Assembly (NCBI GenBank): GCA_030737875.1
Contig: JASFAX010000020.1
Span: forward strand, 30,890,688-30,954,687
Direction of reading: 5' to 3'
Length of the DNA: 64,000 nucleotides
Source: Allium sativum
Taxonomy: Eukaryota > Streptophyta > Magnoliopsida > Asparagales > Amaryllidaceae
Part shown: piece by piece, positions 34,710 to 45,355 of the stretch
How positions within the stretch are numbered: position 1 is the stretch's first letter
Layout of the letters: each line of letters opens with the position of its first letter
The notes under the pieces: generated by a model
Databases searched by the model: none
Told to the model about the DNA's origin: nothing
What the model saw: only the letters and a program-made list of their open reading frames with translations
Position numbers and translations under genes: made by a program

Positions 34710-34800
34710 TTCTCACATTGGGTCCTATTGTTTGCAACTACTAGTTAGGCCGGTCGGTTCCGGGTAGTTTTACGTTGCAAACTCAACCCAACCTCGAGTT
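34710..34800 (-). ncRNA. Structured LTR hairpin module, element 5, second
   Basis: TTGGGT 34718-34723 with ACCCAA 34786-34791; GTTTGCAAC 34730-34738 with GTTGCAAAC 34774-34782 (9 bp perfect). Different stems, same loop. Confidence 0.6.
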
Positions 34801-36010
34801 GGCCACTTTCATGTTTAGTCTAGTGTCATGTTCATAGTCAAGTTTTCAAGCAATTGGGTAGACCTAACTTAATAGGTAAATTTCCAATGGGTAGACCTAA
34901 CTTAATAGGTAAATTCCCAAGCTTATGTTTTTATGCATACTTACATGTCAACTTCCATGTTATGATTCAAGTCATGTTTTCAAGTTGTATTTTCATGTCA
35001 TTAGAAATTACCCATAACATAACCCAACGCTTTTAAACTATCATATACGTTCGCAACAACTTAATGGATTAAAAGAAGAGACTTGGCAAAGGCATGACAA
35101 AAATGGATATTAAGCCACAAGTTAATCATGGTGGCAAATGAGGCACAAATGTGTTCATTAGCTTGCATGTTACATTCTTAAGCCTCAAAATCATGCATAA
35201 ACCCAAACTTGGCACATAAACGAATCATGGTGACAAAAGACATGGAATGATGACTAGAAACTCGCATGTATCATCATATAAGGGTTATGACTTCATATGC
35301 AAGTTGACATAAAGATTATGAAGGTTCTCATGTTACATAATGCAACATTTCAACATAAAGGTTGTAGCTTTTAGCTCATAAGATCAAGATAATGACTTCA
35401 TAAGCTTGCATGACATGATAGCATGTATCATTCTCAATGATCAAACCCAAACTTGCAAAATGAACATTTAACTTCATAGTTAATATCTAAGAGTAGGGAA
35501 AGGGCTTACATTGTTATGAAGGCACAAATCGAAATGCAAAACAAAGATTGTGATGAAGCCTATGTATGCCATCACCCAAAAACCCAAAGATGGATGCCCC
35601 AAATCAACAAAAACACCATCTTTATGAACAAAGATCAAAGCTTTTGCCTTGAAATCAACTTGAGAGGCTCTCATACTAGCATAGGGACTCTCTAACACTC
35701 TCATGATCATGAAACCTTTCATAGAAATGAAGTGGAGGCTAGGATAGTTGAGTGGAGGCCATGAGAGTAGAAATTTTGCCATAGTTTAGTTGCATGAATG
35801 AATAATGAGGATTTAGGATAGGTTAGGGTCTTATTTATAGATTAGGCAAGTGTTTTAGGCCATAGGATTAAACCTAGATTCAATCCAAGCCATCAAAGCA
35901 TGTCTTGGGGAAGAAGTCAAGTGTAGGAACCATCTAGGGCCTTTAGATTAAAGATGAACCATGAGAACCATCCAAATGCAAAGTCTGCATTTGAGCGAAT
36001 CGGCCCACGG

Positions 36011-36067
36011 GTTGACAGCCAAACACCCTGGATTAACCCCTAGTCGACCCAGCGAGCTCGGGTCGAC
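36011..36067 (-). repeat. Remnant GTCGAC array, element 5
   Basis: GTCGAC at 36043 and 36062 (19 nt apart), with a possible degenerate GTTGAC at 36011. Confidence 0.5.
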
Positions 36068-36154
36068 CTCAAAAATCGGCCGGTTCGGTTATTCCCCTCT
36101 CCCAATTCGCTGTTTTGAACATTTTTGCATATTTATTTATTAAATTTTCAATTA

Positions 36155-36192
36155 TATATATATATATATATATATATATCAATATATATATA
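36155..36192. repeat. (TA)n microsatellite
   Basis: Run of TA repeats with one AA break, inside element 5. Confidence 0.9.
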
Positions 36193-37791
36193 TTTCTCTG
36201 CGCAACCCATTTCACTTAATTAAGTATACTTTAATTTGGGAAATTTTCGTGAAACTTCGCGAGGCCATATCTTGGTCATACGGACTCCGATTTTCGAAAA
36301 CTCGGATCTATTTCGCGTATTTTTCCGAGACGAATGCAATGGCATAGCCCGTTTCCCTTGATTCAGATTTTACAGTTTAATTCTGCCTCCATTTATGTTA
36401 TAACAGGTTATTGAAAATACGGGTTGTTACATCAAGGCTTCTGTTGCAAAGCAAAGTCTTGTGGATGATGATCAAAGCAAGGCCTACGTGGCCTAGCTTT
36501 GTGTATTTCGTAGACTCGCGAACCTCACACCTCGGTATGAGTTAAAAACGGGATACGGACTGCAGGGAGAACACGACGTTTCTTTCTAGCTATGGTGGTG
36601 TCAGTGACTTACCAGCCCTGACATATTTATCTACTTTTCACCTTTGTGGTTGTTGGAATGCGAGGCGCCTCGATTATAGGTCTGTAAGGACCGGGAAACG
36701 TGTGTTCAGGAATTGCCAATCCTCTAACGTAAGTGAGGACCGGCCCTGAAGCATCCAGGGATTACCCAGAGTGTGCAGTCCCGAGGCATTTGCTAGAGTG
36801 TCTCGAAGCGGAGAGGAGCTTGCCCCTTGCCTCGACTCATGACGGAAATCCAATTTCCAATACGAGATAACGGCTTTGATTGTAACTTATATATGGCGAC
36901 ATAGTGGCATGGGACGCTCATGCCGCCTATGATTGATATTTATGATGCTATTCGTTTTTGAAACATATATGCACTAGTAATAATATCAAATGATTTTGCT
37001 TTATACGTATCAAGCATATTTGGCTATTATAAGGTAAAACTCTATCCTCCGGCTTGCGTTGCATTGTGTGATGGGACCTGAGTCTTATAATGGCTTCATT
37101 CTTTCTAAAAGCATTGCGTTGTTTTAAAGGAATTTACTTTGTTTTAAATGCACTAAGCAATCACTGGAGTAAACCCGTTCCGCGAAAGTGGCGTGGTCCT
37201 ATGATTTGCTATTTACAGTTGTTTAACTGTTAAATAGATTCCTCATACCAGTCCCCATGACTGACTCGTTGTTTGTTTCACTTTGCAAACGTGGGTGCCC
37301 TTATTTTCACACGGGCAGCCTAGTACACAGGTGATAGGTGATTTTTGGTTCTGCACTGCTGCATAGCGTGCACTTTTGGCTCATGGCGAGGCTGACTTCA
37401 TAGAGATGACTTAGATATTTTCCGCCATTACTGTACTTCTATTATGATTCTGCCACTGGCGATGCAGACTGATTTACTTTCCGTATTTATCACTATATGT
37501 ATATGTATCCCGCCTTCGGCGATGTAGACTGATACTCTTATTATGTCACTGCATGTATGTATTCCGCCTCTGGCGATGATGACTGATCACTTCCCTTTCC
37601 TTTTACTAAGTATATCCCACGTTATGCTATTCTGATATTCCTACATGTTGTGATTCCGCTGTCATATCCATGTAAAAGTATTTTATTTATTGTTTCTGCT
37701 ATTATCTGTACTCTGCTATGATGATTAATGTGTTATTTCCTAATGATTATCCTTAATACCACCCCTCGGATTTTGGGATCGTCACAATAAA

Positions 37792-38210
37792 TAAATCAAA
37801 TATTATTTCCTACTACGAGTTATAAAATTCTCTTTAAAGCAAATCTTGTTATATTTAGTCATGATGAAGTCTACCAATAATGCACTCATCAATGTCCAAA
37901 ATCACTGGATATAGGTAATGTCAAAGCATTGTGCATTATATTATTTTGGCTATATGCGACCGAGTAAAAGTGACACTTGAACTGTATTATTTGGTTTTAT
38001 TTAACTAGGCTGCATAATAAGATTATGGCTTAGAGACAACAGCATGAATTATTCTATATTTGAGCAAATGAATAATACTGAACAAAATGTTCGTTATGCG
38101 ATCCAGGAATTATATACACGATATAATAGACGATGCCTACCTAAAATTTGTGCTTTGGGGCGTAGCCAAAGCTTGGTCAAGGCATGAATAGATATGGATC
38201 TTGGAACACC

Positions 38211-38265
<55 letters not shown>

Positions 38266-38596
38266 TGACATATCTATATAAATAAAGGGATGCTAATTTG
38301 AGTAGGAGCATATTTTAGTTTAAATTACGTATTTATGATATTATATATTTTGATTGTCAAAATTTTATATTAAATAAATATTACATAATCAGTTATTATT
38401 CAATTATCTATAGTGGATATTAAATAATAAAAAACTCCGATAATTTAAATTATTCCTTAAGAAGGATAAATTAAATTAAATCAAATTTCTTGACCAACAT
38501 TGAAATTTGAGGATTGTCCTCAAACAAATCAAACGTATTTGTTATACAAACATAGAGGATCTAAAATAAAAGTCAAAATATGACTTCAACCGAATA

Positions 38597-38630
<34 letters not shown>

Positions 38631-39020
38631 TATAACAATCTACTTATATGTTTCTATTACTAGATACTAGATATAAATTACATAAATTGCATAATAAGTA
38701 GAAATCTAATAATAGAACATGTGGACTTATGATTGGATATGAGGTAAATGTTGTTGGATTATCCATAGGAAGTTGATTCTTGTTGTATGTACTAGCTTGA
38801 TTAAATAAATAAAGTAATTGTTATTATGAAATTCCACTTAAAATAAATGTTATAATAGATCTTGTTTAGACAAGTTTGAATTTCATTTATATTAAAAGAA
38901 TAATTGTTATTCATTTTATTTAAATAGAACATCGTACGGAATTTCACAAATAGTTAATGATCTTTGTAAATCCTTAACTATAATGAGTTGACGTAAATAA
39001 TAAGTGGTTTAAATTTAGTG
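37792..39020 (+). other. Copia interior, noncoding, with long (TA)n
   Basis: No recognisable domain. (TA)n at about 38212-38265 and mixed TA/TG repeats at about 38598-38630. Confidence 0.7.
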
Positions 39021-39039
39021 ATTTAAATCCTATGCACCT

Positions 39040-40010
39040 TCAGCATTGTCATTTAACCAATGTAAATAAGAAATTCATATCAAAACTGCATAATGATGGA
39101 ATCTTAAGGTCATTTTATTTTGAATCAATAAAGGATGCAAATCTTGTTTATAAGACAAAATAACTGAATCACCTTTCACTTGACATAGTGAATGGACAAC
39201 TAAGTATTGTGTCACATATATAATGATGTATATGGAGCAATGAATACATAAGCTAGAGGCATGTTTTATTACTCATTATATTTACTGATGATATCAATAG
39301 ATACAAATATGTCTATTTTATGAAACACATAGCCGAATCCTCTGAAAAGGTCAAATAATTCAAAGTGAAGCTAAAAACCAATTTTAATACAAAATAAATA
39401 CTTTTCGAAAAGATCGAAAATAATATTTAAGCCAACCTTTTAATTACTACCCAAATGAGTTTGAAATTGTTTCAAAACTCACTGCACCTAGAACACCATA
39501 TTGAAATGGTTTATCTGAAAGGAGTAATCACACCTTATAAGATATGGTACGACCAAGATAGGTCATATAGATCTTCCAATAAATTAAATTTAGAACAATT
39601 TCTTTTATATCCCGTCTAAACGATTTTAAAGAAGCCATATATGATATGGACTAGGAAATGTCCTAGTGTGTTTGATTTGAAGATTTGGGATGTAAGGCGT
39701 TTGTTAAACGACCTTCCTCTGATAAGATCAGACCAAAATCAAATAACTATTTTGTGTAATATCCACTAGAAACAAATGGATATTTTTTCAATAAATCCTC
39801 TGAGGATAAAACACTTTATTGCTCGAATTGGTATCCATTTTATGGAGATCCAGTATCTAAGATACCGATAGGAATGAAATCGAAATCGAATTGTCTCGAA
39901 AACTACGTAACGTCATTGAATCTTGCATAGACAAGAAATTGAGTGGGAGTGACACAATAATTCTAATGTTATATATTGATGACACATTGATTATTATGAG
40001 TAATGTTAGT
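39040..40010 (+). pseudogene. pol: Copia pol remnant: GAG-pre-integrase, integrase, RT fragment
   Basis: GAG-pre-integrase at 39040-39180 (LWHCHLNHVNKKFISKL and following). Integrase core at about 39220-39560 with PMNTQARGMFYY and the later TAPRTPY...ERSNHTL part. A downstream integrase-tail segment at 39640-39790 (KKPYEMW, KIWGCKAFVKRP-like). RT active-site fragment MLYIDDTLII at about 39968-40000. Multiple frameshifts and stops; most of RT and all of RNase H are missing. Motif strings are read with frame changes and are approximate. Confidence 0.82.
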
Positions 40011-40344
40011 TTTAAAACAAGAAATAGATAGTGATTCTAAGAAAGAAAATGTTTGGATTAAGAAGTTCATAATTGAACTTAATTCACTGTTGATCCGATG
40101 ATTTACATTACAATAATGATGTGGTTGTTGCCCTGGCCTAAAACGTTAAACTCATTATCGATCCAAACATATATTTAAGAAATATAATTCCTACATGAAG
40201 TTGTTCACAAAGGAAATGAACATATCTACAAAGTTACTAACGGTGTAATGTTGCAGACCAACTGAATTAAACTCTTTCATAGTATAAGTTTAATAGTCAC
40301 ACTAGTTTCATGAGTATACAATACATGAATGATTAACTCTAGTG

Positions 40345-40356
40345 CAAGTGGGAGAT
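40345..40356 (+). other. Polypurine tract, Copia element
   Basis: CAAGTGGGAGAT immediately upstream of the 3' LTR, the classic Copia PPT form. Confidence 0.92.
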
Positions 40357-41874
40357 TGTTAGAGTTTATGCACTAGAGGCAATCCAGCTGATGAGTTTGA
40401 TAACACTGTTGATATTATTATTTTACTTGGATTAAAATAATATTCTACTGTATTATATTTACTGCGTAATATAAATATTAATATATTAGAAGTCCTTACA
40501 ATTATAATATAGAATTATATGGTTCATGTAAGTGGCTTAAACTTGAGATTATATAATATATTGAGTATTATAATTCTTAAAAGTCCCTAGTCAAGTTTTG
40601 TTGTTTAATATAAAGGACAACAATAAAATGTTGAGACTAGTATGTTGATTGATTGACGATCACATCTCAATGATCATTAATATATGTGATATTAATGTCA
40701 AAACATAAATACATATTGGAGAGTATCGTATTGAGCTGACCCATCATGAGATAACTAATTGGAATATAATTAACAGTATCATATGTTAGTCTCATAGTGA
40801 CAGTGATGTAATGGTCCTCAAACCTTAAATCATTATAATTTTATTCGAGGATATTTTTGTTTTGATATCATCTAAAGTTTTTCATAACAGGGTAATGATA
40901 AGGGTGATTATTGGATACATCTCAAATCGAATGAAAATTATGAATTATCTAGATGGAATTTAACCCTACGATATATTTGTAGTGATATCCATGGGCCTCT
41001 TGATTGAGTGAGACTGCGAAATGCATGGCCCACCTTAAATATTGATTTGTTTTAAACAGTTTACTCATCGATCAAAATAAACAGATTAAATTATAAAGGG
41101 GGTGCTACGTTCCATGCCTCATGATTAATTCTGGATATAGTGGTTAAAAGGATTATATTACACTTAGACATTGGTCACAAAAAGGTTGTATCGAATCGTT
41201 AACTGATCTTATTATAGCTTAGGTAGCAGTGATATATTACTATATTTCACTCACTTTTTATAATTTAAATTCGATTTAAATTATTGCCAATGTTATGATA
41301 ACTTATAGGGTCACACAACTAGAATGTTACGAAGGAGTAGTTATTTTCTTTGGGTCAAATAAAACATCAATTTGTTGATATTTAATTTTTGAAGTTAGAA
41401 TTAGTAGACGGGTCGATACCTATTCTTTGATGAATGTTTAGATTTAAAAGAGATATTTTCCTCTTTTAAATATAAATGTATATGCTTGTAAAAATGAATT
41501 AATTTGATTCTTGATTTTAGATAGTTGACACACGGCATCGACCAATATACTTTTCTCTTCCAAAACCCTAGAAAACAATGGTGATAGCTAGTACCGCACT
41601 CTCCCTCTTCCTCTTCAATTCGTTTGATGAAGAAACATTCTTGTGGACTATGTATTGGCCCTACACTTGGAGGGCTCTTTGATTCGATGCATCGTTCTGT
41701 CCATCACTTCCAGATTTGCATAAAAATTCAATCGATTGAAATGATTCAGAGAATTGGGGTTTTTCATAACTGAGCAAGGTATAAAGTTTCGATTACTTAT
41801 TTTGCATAAGATCCATTTTTCAATTGTTTAAAATATACAATAGGGTTTACGATTTGACTGATAAGAATTCAATA
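40357..41874 (+). repeat. 3' LTR of the Copia element (1518 bp)
   Basis: Starts TGTTAGAGTTTATG and ends TTCAATA (degenerate CCAACA). Similar to 15555-16975 throughout, with roughly 75-80 extra bases at about 41296-41375 that the 5' LTR lacks. Confidence 0.93.
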
Positions 41875-41879
41875 ATATT
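41875..41879. other. Target-site duplication, Copia element (right)
   Basis: ATATT, same as 15550-15554. Confidence 0.9.
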
Positions 41880-42519
41880 TGGACATATGTCGTATGTCTA
41901 CCACCTTGTAGTGGAAGTGATCATCTCATTCTGGTTATACTAGTAATAGTGCAGAGTAATCATTAGGGAAGTGTGTACACCTTAACTTGTCTACCTTGTC
42001 ACATCTGCCATTTATATAATGATCTCTCTTATCCACTTTATATGGCTATCATGTTACTTTTATTTATTTGCTAGTTAAAAGAAACTAGAGTCGACAGGCT
42101 TTATGTCTGACACTATTTGTTTCTTCTTCTTTCATCCGTTTCCCCCCAGGTTCTGAGGGAGGAAACACTAAGGCTTTGTCAGGACACAGACATCATCTTG
42201 TTATGAGCTATTTCTAAAGTATGGCTCAAATTCTTGTCTCTACTATGGCTTAACTCTTTTAATTGGGGAATTATACTTTTTATATTCTTACGTACTCTGA
42301 TGGTGCAAGACAGAAATTATATTATTGTAATGGTTTTTGTGACTTCTGGTATTGCTAATCACGGTACTATGATTTATGTTTGAAACAAAAATTTAAATTT
42401 CCACTTTGTCTTTTTTATATCTGTCTTGTAATTATTTTGTGTCTGTTTAGCTATAATGCTCCATGAAACTTAATGCATTCCCTTAGTGAGTGACATTAAT
42501 GGACGTGGGGTGTCGCTCA
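41880..42519 (+). repeat. 3' LTR of element 2, second part
   Basis: Continues the LTR interrupted at 15554. The end segment GCATTCCCTTAGTGAGTG, followed by GTGGGGTGTCGCTCA, matches the 3' end of the element 1 LTR with decay. The exact end is uncertain by a few bases. Confidence 0.8.
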
Positions 42520-42779
42520 TATGCTTGGACGTATGACCATGCTCTTGGACATTCAACCATCCTTTTGGACATTAAACCACCTTTACACTTCTCAAAGCTC
42601 TCATGAACCATTAATGGCTTCCATCTTCTTCCCCATGGCCACTGGTCATAGCATGGATCACTAAAACATTTCATACTGTTTTCTATTCACTTTCGGACAT
42701 TTACAAGGACCTTCACACAACCTTTAGACATTATAGGATCTCTCGGACATTGTTGACCAATCCAACACCTTTTCCACTC

Positions 42780-43140
42780 TTCCTGAAACATTCCGAACCT
42801 CGATGACTCCCGGCACTCTCCGGACCTTTGTCCTTCCCGACACATGCCAGACCGTGGCAATCCTGGCGCCGTTCGGTCCTTTGAACTTCCAGACACGTTC
42901 CAGACCTTGGGAACTCCTGACACTCTGCGGAGCTCGGATCTTCCTGACACATGCCGGACCTCGGCATCTCCCAGCACCCGTCGAACCTCGGAACCTCCCG
43001 ACACATCCTGAACCTCAGAAACTCTCTATCTCCTCCAGATCTCGGAACCACACAACTTATCTCGAACCTATACACCTCCTGATGCCACCGAACCTCGGAA
43101 CTTCCCGATAGGCCCCGGACTTCGGAAACTCCTCAATTAC
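42780..43140. repeat. GC-rich minisatellite, about 31-nt units
   Basis: About ten degenerate units around CGGAACCTCCCGACACATG. Overlapping ORFs on both strands arise from the repeat and are not genes. Confidence 0.75.
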
Positions 43141-44230
43141 TCTTATCGTCTTGGGAGCTAGAAAAAAAGGATCAATAAGACTTCATTATCATTGTATTTA
43201 CTTGTAATGATGTCTTCCATTGTATTCTCTTGATGATGAATAAAATCAGAAAAGCCTTCAAAGTGGTCATCGGTTCAATCTGTACCAAACCACTATAAAC
43301 AATTGCGTTCTTTACTTTCCCGTGCATTATTACTGTATCATGCGCACAATTCCGCTCTGGACATTTAGTTTCAAAATTTTGGAACTCTTAGGCATTGTCG
43401 ACAATTTGGGCATCAACAGAAGTTAGTAGTTTACCAAATAATAATATTAGAAAAACATTTACATTCAATATAAAGCGTGGACAATTTTGGAACATCGGAA
43501 AATCTTCGTGTTTAAGTACTTGCTTCCTTAGTCTATGTGTATGTATGTATGTATGTAAATTATTATGTTTAGAATAGAATTATCCTTCTTTTGCTTATTG
43601 GTTCGAAACATAACATAAGTCATTTATGGATAATGCAAAACTAACATCACAATGTGTTTCTACCTAAATGAAAACTCACAAACCCTTTTGTATTAAAATA
43701 TGAAGGAATTTCCTACTCGAGTACTTATGTATTGTTTGTAAAGTTTCTATTGACTAAATGTAGGTAATTGTTCGAATGATCACACCGACTACATGTTTAA
43801 CCTATTCCATATTAATGCATTGTGATTACATGTTATGGAGCGGTTAACTTAAAGCAAACATCATATTTACATTTCATAACAAAATAAATGTACATTATTA
43901 TCTCCTTAAATCATATTTTGACTTCAACACAGTGTGCTTATTAAATGCAAAATTCACTCTGAAACTATTTTAACACGAGAAATATCTACCTTATTGTGAA
44001 AAGTTAGGATATGCACCTTCCATGTATGGACTGCACATACTAATAACAAATAATACCAAGGTGTACTAAATTTAAGGGTTTATAATCAATGTTCTTAATG
44101 TAGATGAATCCGTTTTATTTCGAAGCCAACAATGGTAAATCATATTGCAAGTGTAATAAAATTTGAGAGATACAAATTGAATAAGCAAACATAATATGCA
44201 ACATAATTTGAGTCTCAAAATTATGTAAAT
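43141..44230. other. No gene seen; possible old LTR end
   Basis: AT-rich. The stretch 43190-43350 has the look of an LTR R/U5 end (a run ending in CTTTACTTTCCCGTGC), but no partner LTR or primer site was found. Confidence 0.4.
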
Positions 44231-44234
44231 GAAC

Positions 44235-45170
44235 AAAAACCAGATTGTGATAGCCTAAAGTTAACATCGAAAAAGGGGCTAACAACTAGAGATGTGTAGA
44301 AACACCTTTCAAATGTCAGAAAACAAGATTAGAAAGTAGAAAATAGCAGAAAATAGTGCATAACACATGATTTATTATGGTTCAACCACTATTTAGGCCT
44401 ATGTCCACTTTGAATGCACATTTAATTGATTTATCCATTACAAGTTAGAAGTAGATCTCAAATTACGAAGCTTCTCGATGATTTACAATCAATCTTTCAA
44501 TTCCAGAGTAGAATCACACTTGACTCCCAATAGTAGCGATGATCTTTGGATTAGATCTCGGTGATCAAGCTTGTTAAAGAAGTTCGGGGATTATGGAGGG
44601 GAATGATGTTTGAGAAGCTTGAGATCAATAACGGTAGAGCCTCGACAGGAGAAATTATAACCCCTTTTATGTGTGAGGTAGTCTGGTAATTATTGGCGAA
44701 GATAGAAGAGTCATGGAGTTTGAACTGAAGATTACGTGACTTATACACCACCGCTGGTGTTGATGCCAAAAAAGGTCGTAAACACCTAAGATTCCTATTA
44801 CTAGGAATTATTAATCTTCTCGAATAGATAATATCAGAAAGCAATAAATAACGCAAGAGATTTATAGTGGTTCGGCCAAATGAGGAGCCTACGTCCACTT
44901 TGAAGTGTTTTAGAATATTATTGATCACCAGAGATTATAAGGTTCAGACCATAGCATGACATCTTATTACATTGGTTTCTAAGCTATATGATGTCATCAT
45001 TCTCATATATGGTGTCATAATTTACATATATTACAAAATGTTAGAAAAAGATACTTTTTCCCTTCTTCTTCCTCAAAAGGGTGATGCCATTAAAGGAGCT
45101 CTTATGAAGTCTTAAGGTGTCAAAATCCAACCCCTTTGAAGTGTGAAGTAATGGGGCATTTATAGGAAAG
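44235..45170 (+). repeat. Two diverged copies of a dispersed LTR-like repeat
   Basis: 44235-44660 and 44754-45170 share an order of motifs: a GTAAACACC-like start, an AGAAAGCAATAAATA-like run, then TATAGTGGTTCGGCC against TTATGGTTCAACC, then CCTACGTCCACTTTGAA against CCTATGTCCACTTTGAA. This GGTTC...CCTACGTCCAC word is frequent in plant LTRs. No coding capacity. Confidence 0.5.
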
Positions 45171-45269
45171 GAGTTAGGTAAGATTAGGTAGGAGTTGGTA
45201 AGATGGGGTGACCATATGCAGAAATTTGCACCTGCCCCTTGCACTTGCAGAAAATTCAAACTCGGGCCT

Positions 45270-45355
45270 AGGTGCAAAATTTTGCACCTGCTAGGTGCGA
45301 ATTTTGCACCTGCTATGTGCGAAATTTCGCACCTGCTAGGTGCGAGATTGTCTTT
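45270..45355. repeat. Palindromic 23-nt tandem repeat
   Basis: Three and a half units. The first, 45270-45289, is the perfect palindrome AGGTGCAAAATTTTGCACCT; the next units change to GTGCGAA...TTGCACC and GTGCGAAATTTCGCAC. Confidence 0.85.

Larger units (their letters stand above)
31878..36431 (-). mobile_element. Element 5: solo Tekay-type LTR, 4.55 kb, minus strand
   Basis: TGTAACACCCCGCC at the left and GGTTGTTACA at the right, target duplication TCAAG at 31873-31877 and 36432-36436. Same family features as the LTRs of elements 1-3: hairpin modules, paired CTTAACC/GGTTAAG units, TATA (35831-35839, minus), two GTCGAC sites, and an upstream CCATATCTTGG-type box. No PBS, PPT or coding part. 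It is longer than the 3.1-3.2-kb LTRs mainly because of the expanded repeat at 33699-34580. The ORFs here are not genes. Confidence 0.9.
31025..37786 (+). mobile_element. Element 4: solo LTR of family B, split by element 5
   Basis: TGTAATAACCC at the left, GATCGTCACA at the right, target duplication ATAAA at 31020-31024 and 37787-37791. Without the insert it is about 2.2 kb. The segments 31500-31690 and 36432-37330 are clearly similar, in opposite orientation, to the 3' third of the element 6 LTRs (for example CCGGGAAACGTGTGTTCAGG and the region around GACCGACGATCTTC). No internal domain, so it is a solo LTR left by recombination. Confidence 0.85.
15555..41874 (+). mobile_element. Ty1/Copia element, decayed, split by two later insertions
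   Basis: LTRs 15555-16975 and 40357-41874, primer site 16977-16988, PPT 40345-40356, target duplication ATATT on both sides. Without the nested inserts the interior is about 5.9 kb and the element about 8.8 kb. Only the GAG-pre-integrase to RT part of the polyprotein is recognisable. Internal sequence is 16976-17462, 28174-31019 and 37792-40356. Confidence 0.93.
9800..42519 (+). mobile_element. Element 2: old Tekay-like Gypsy element, base of the nested stack
   Basis: Body 9800-13136 and 3' LTR 13137-15554 plus 41880 to about 42519. The LTR pieces add up to about 3.06 kb, close to the 3.09-kb LTR of element 1. The gap between them is exactly the Copia element with its duplicated target. The 5' LTR and gag N-terminus must lie left of the window, beyond element 1. 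Strong decay marks it as the oldest layer here. Confidence 0.85.

Noticed and set aside
7023..34800. CRISPR-like array
   Set aside because: Copies are paired hairpins in eukaryotic LTRs, not regular direct repeats with unique spacers.
38212..38265. Long (TA)n as a matrix-attachment or boundary element
   Set aside because: An ordinary microsatellite inside a decayed Copia interior; no supporting context.
42687..43111. Overlapping ORFs of 102-114 residues on both strands
   Set aside because: They result from a GC-rich minisatellite whose unit lacks stops. No start context or homology.
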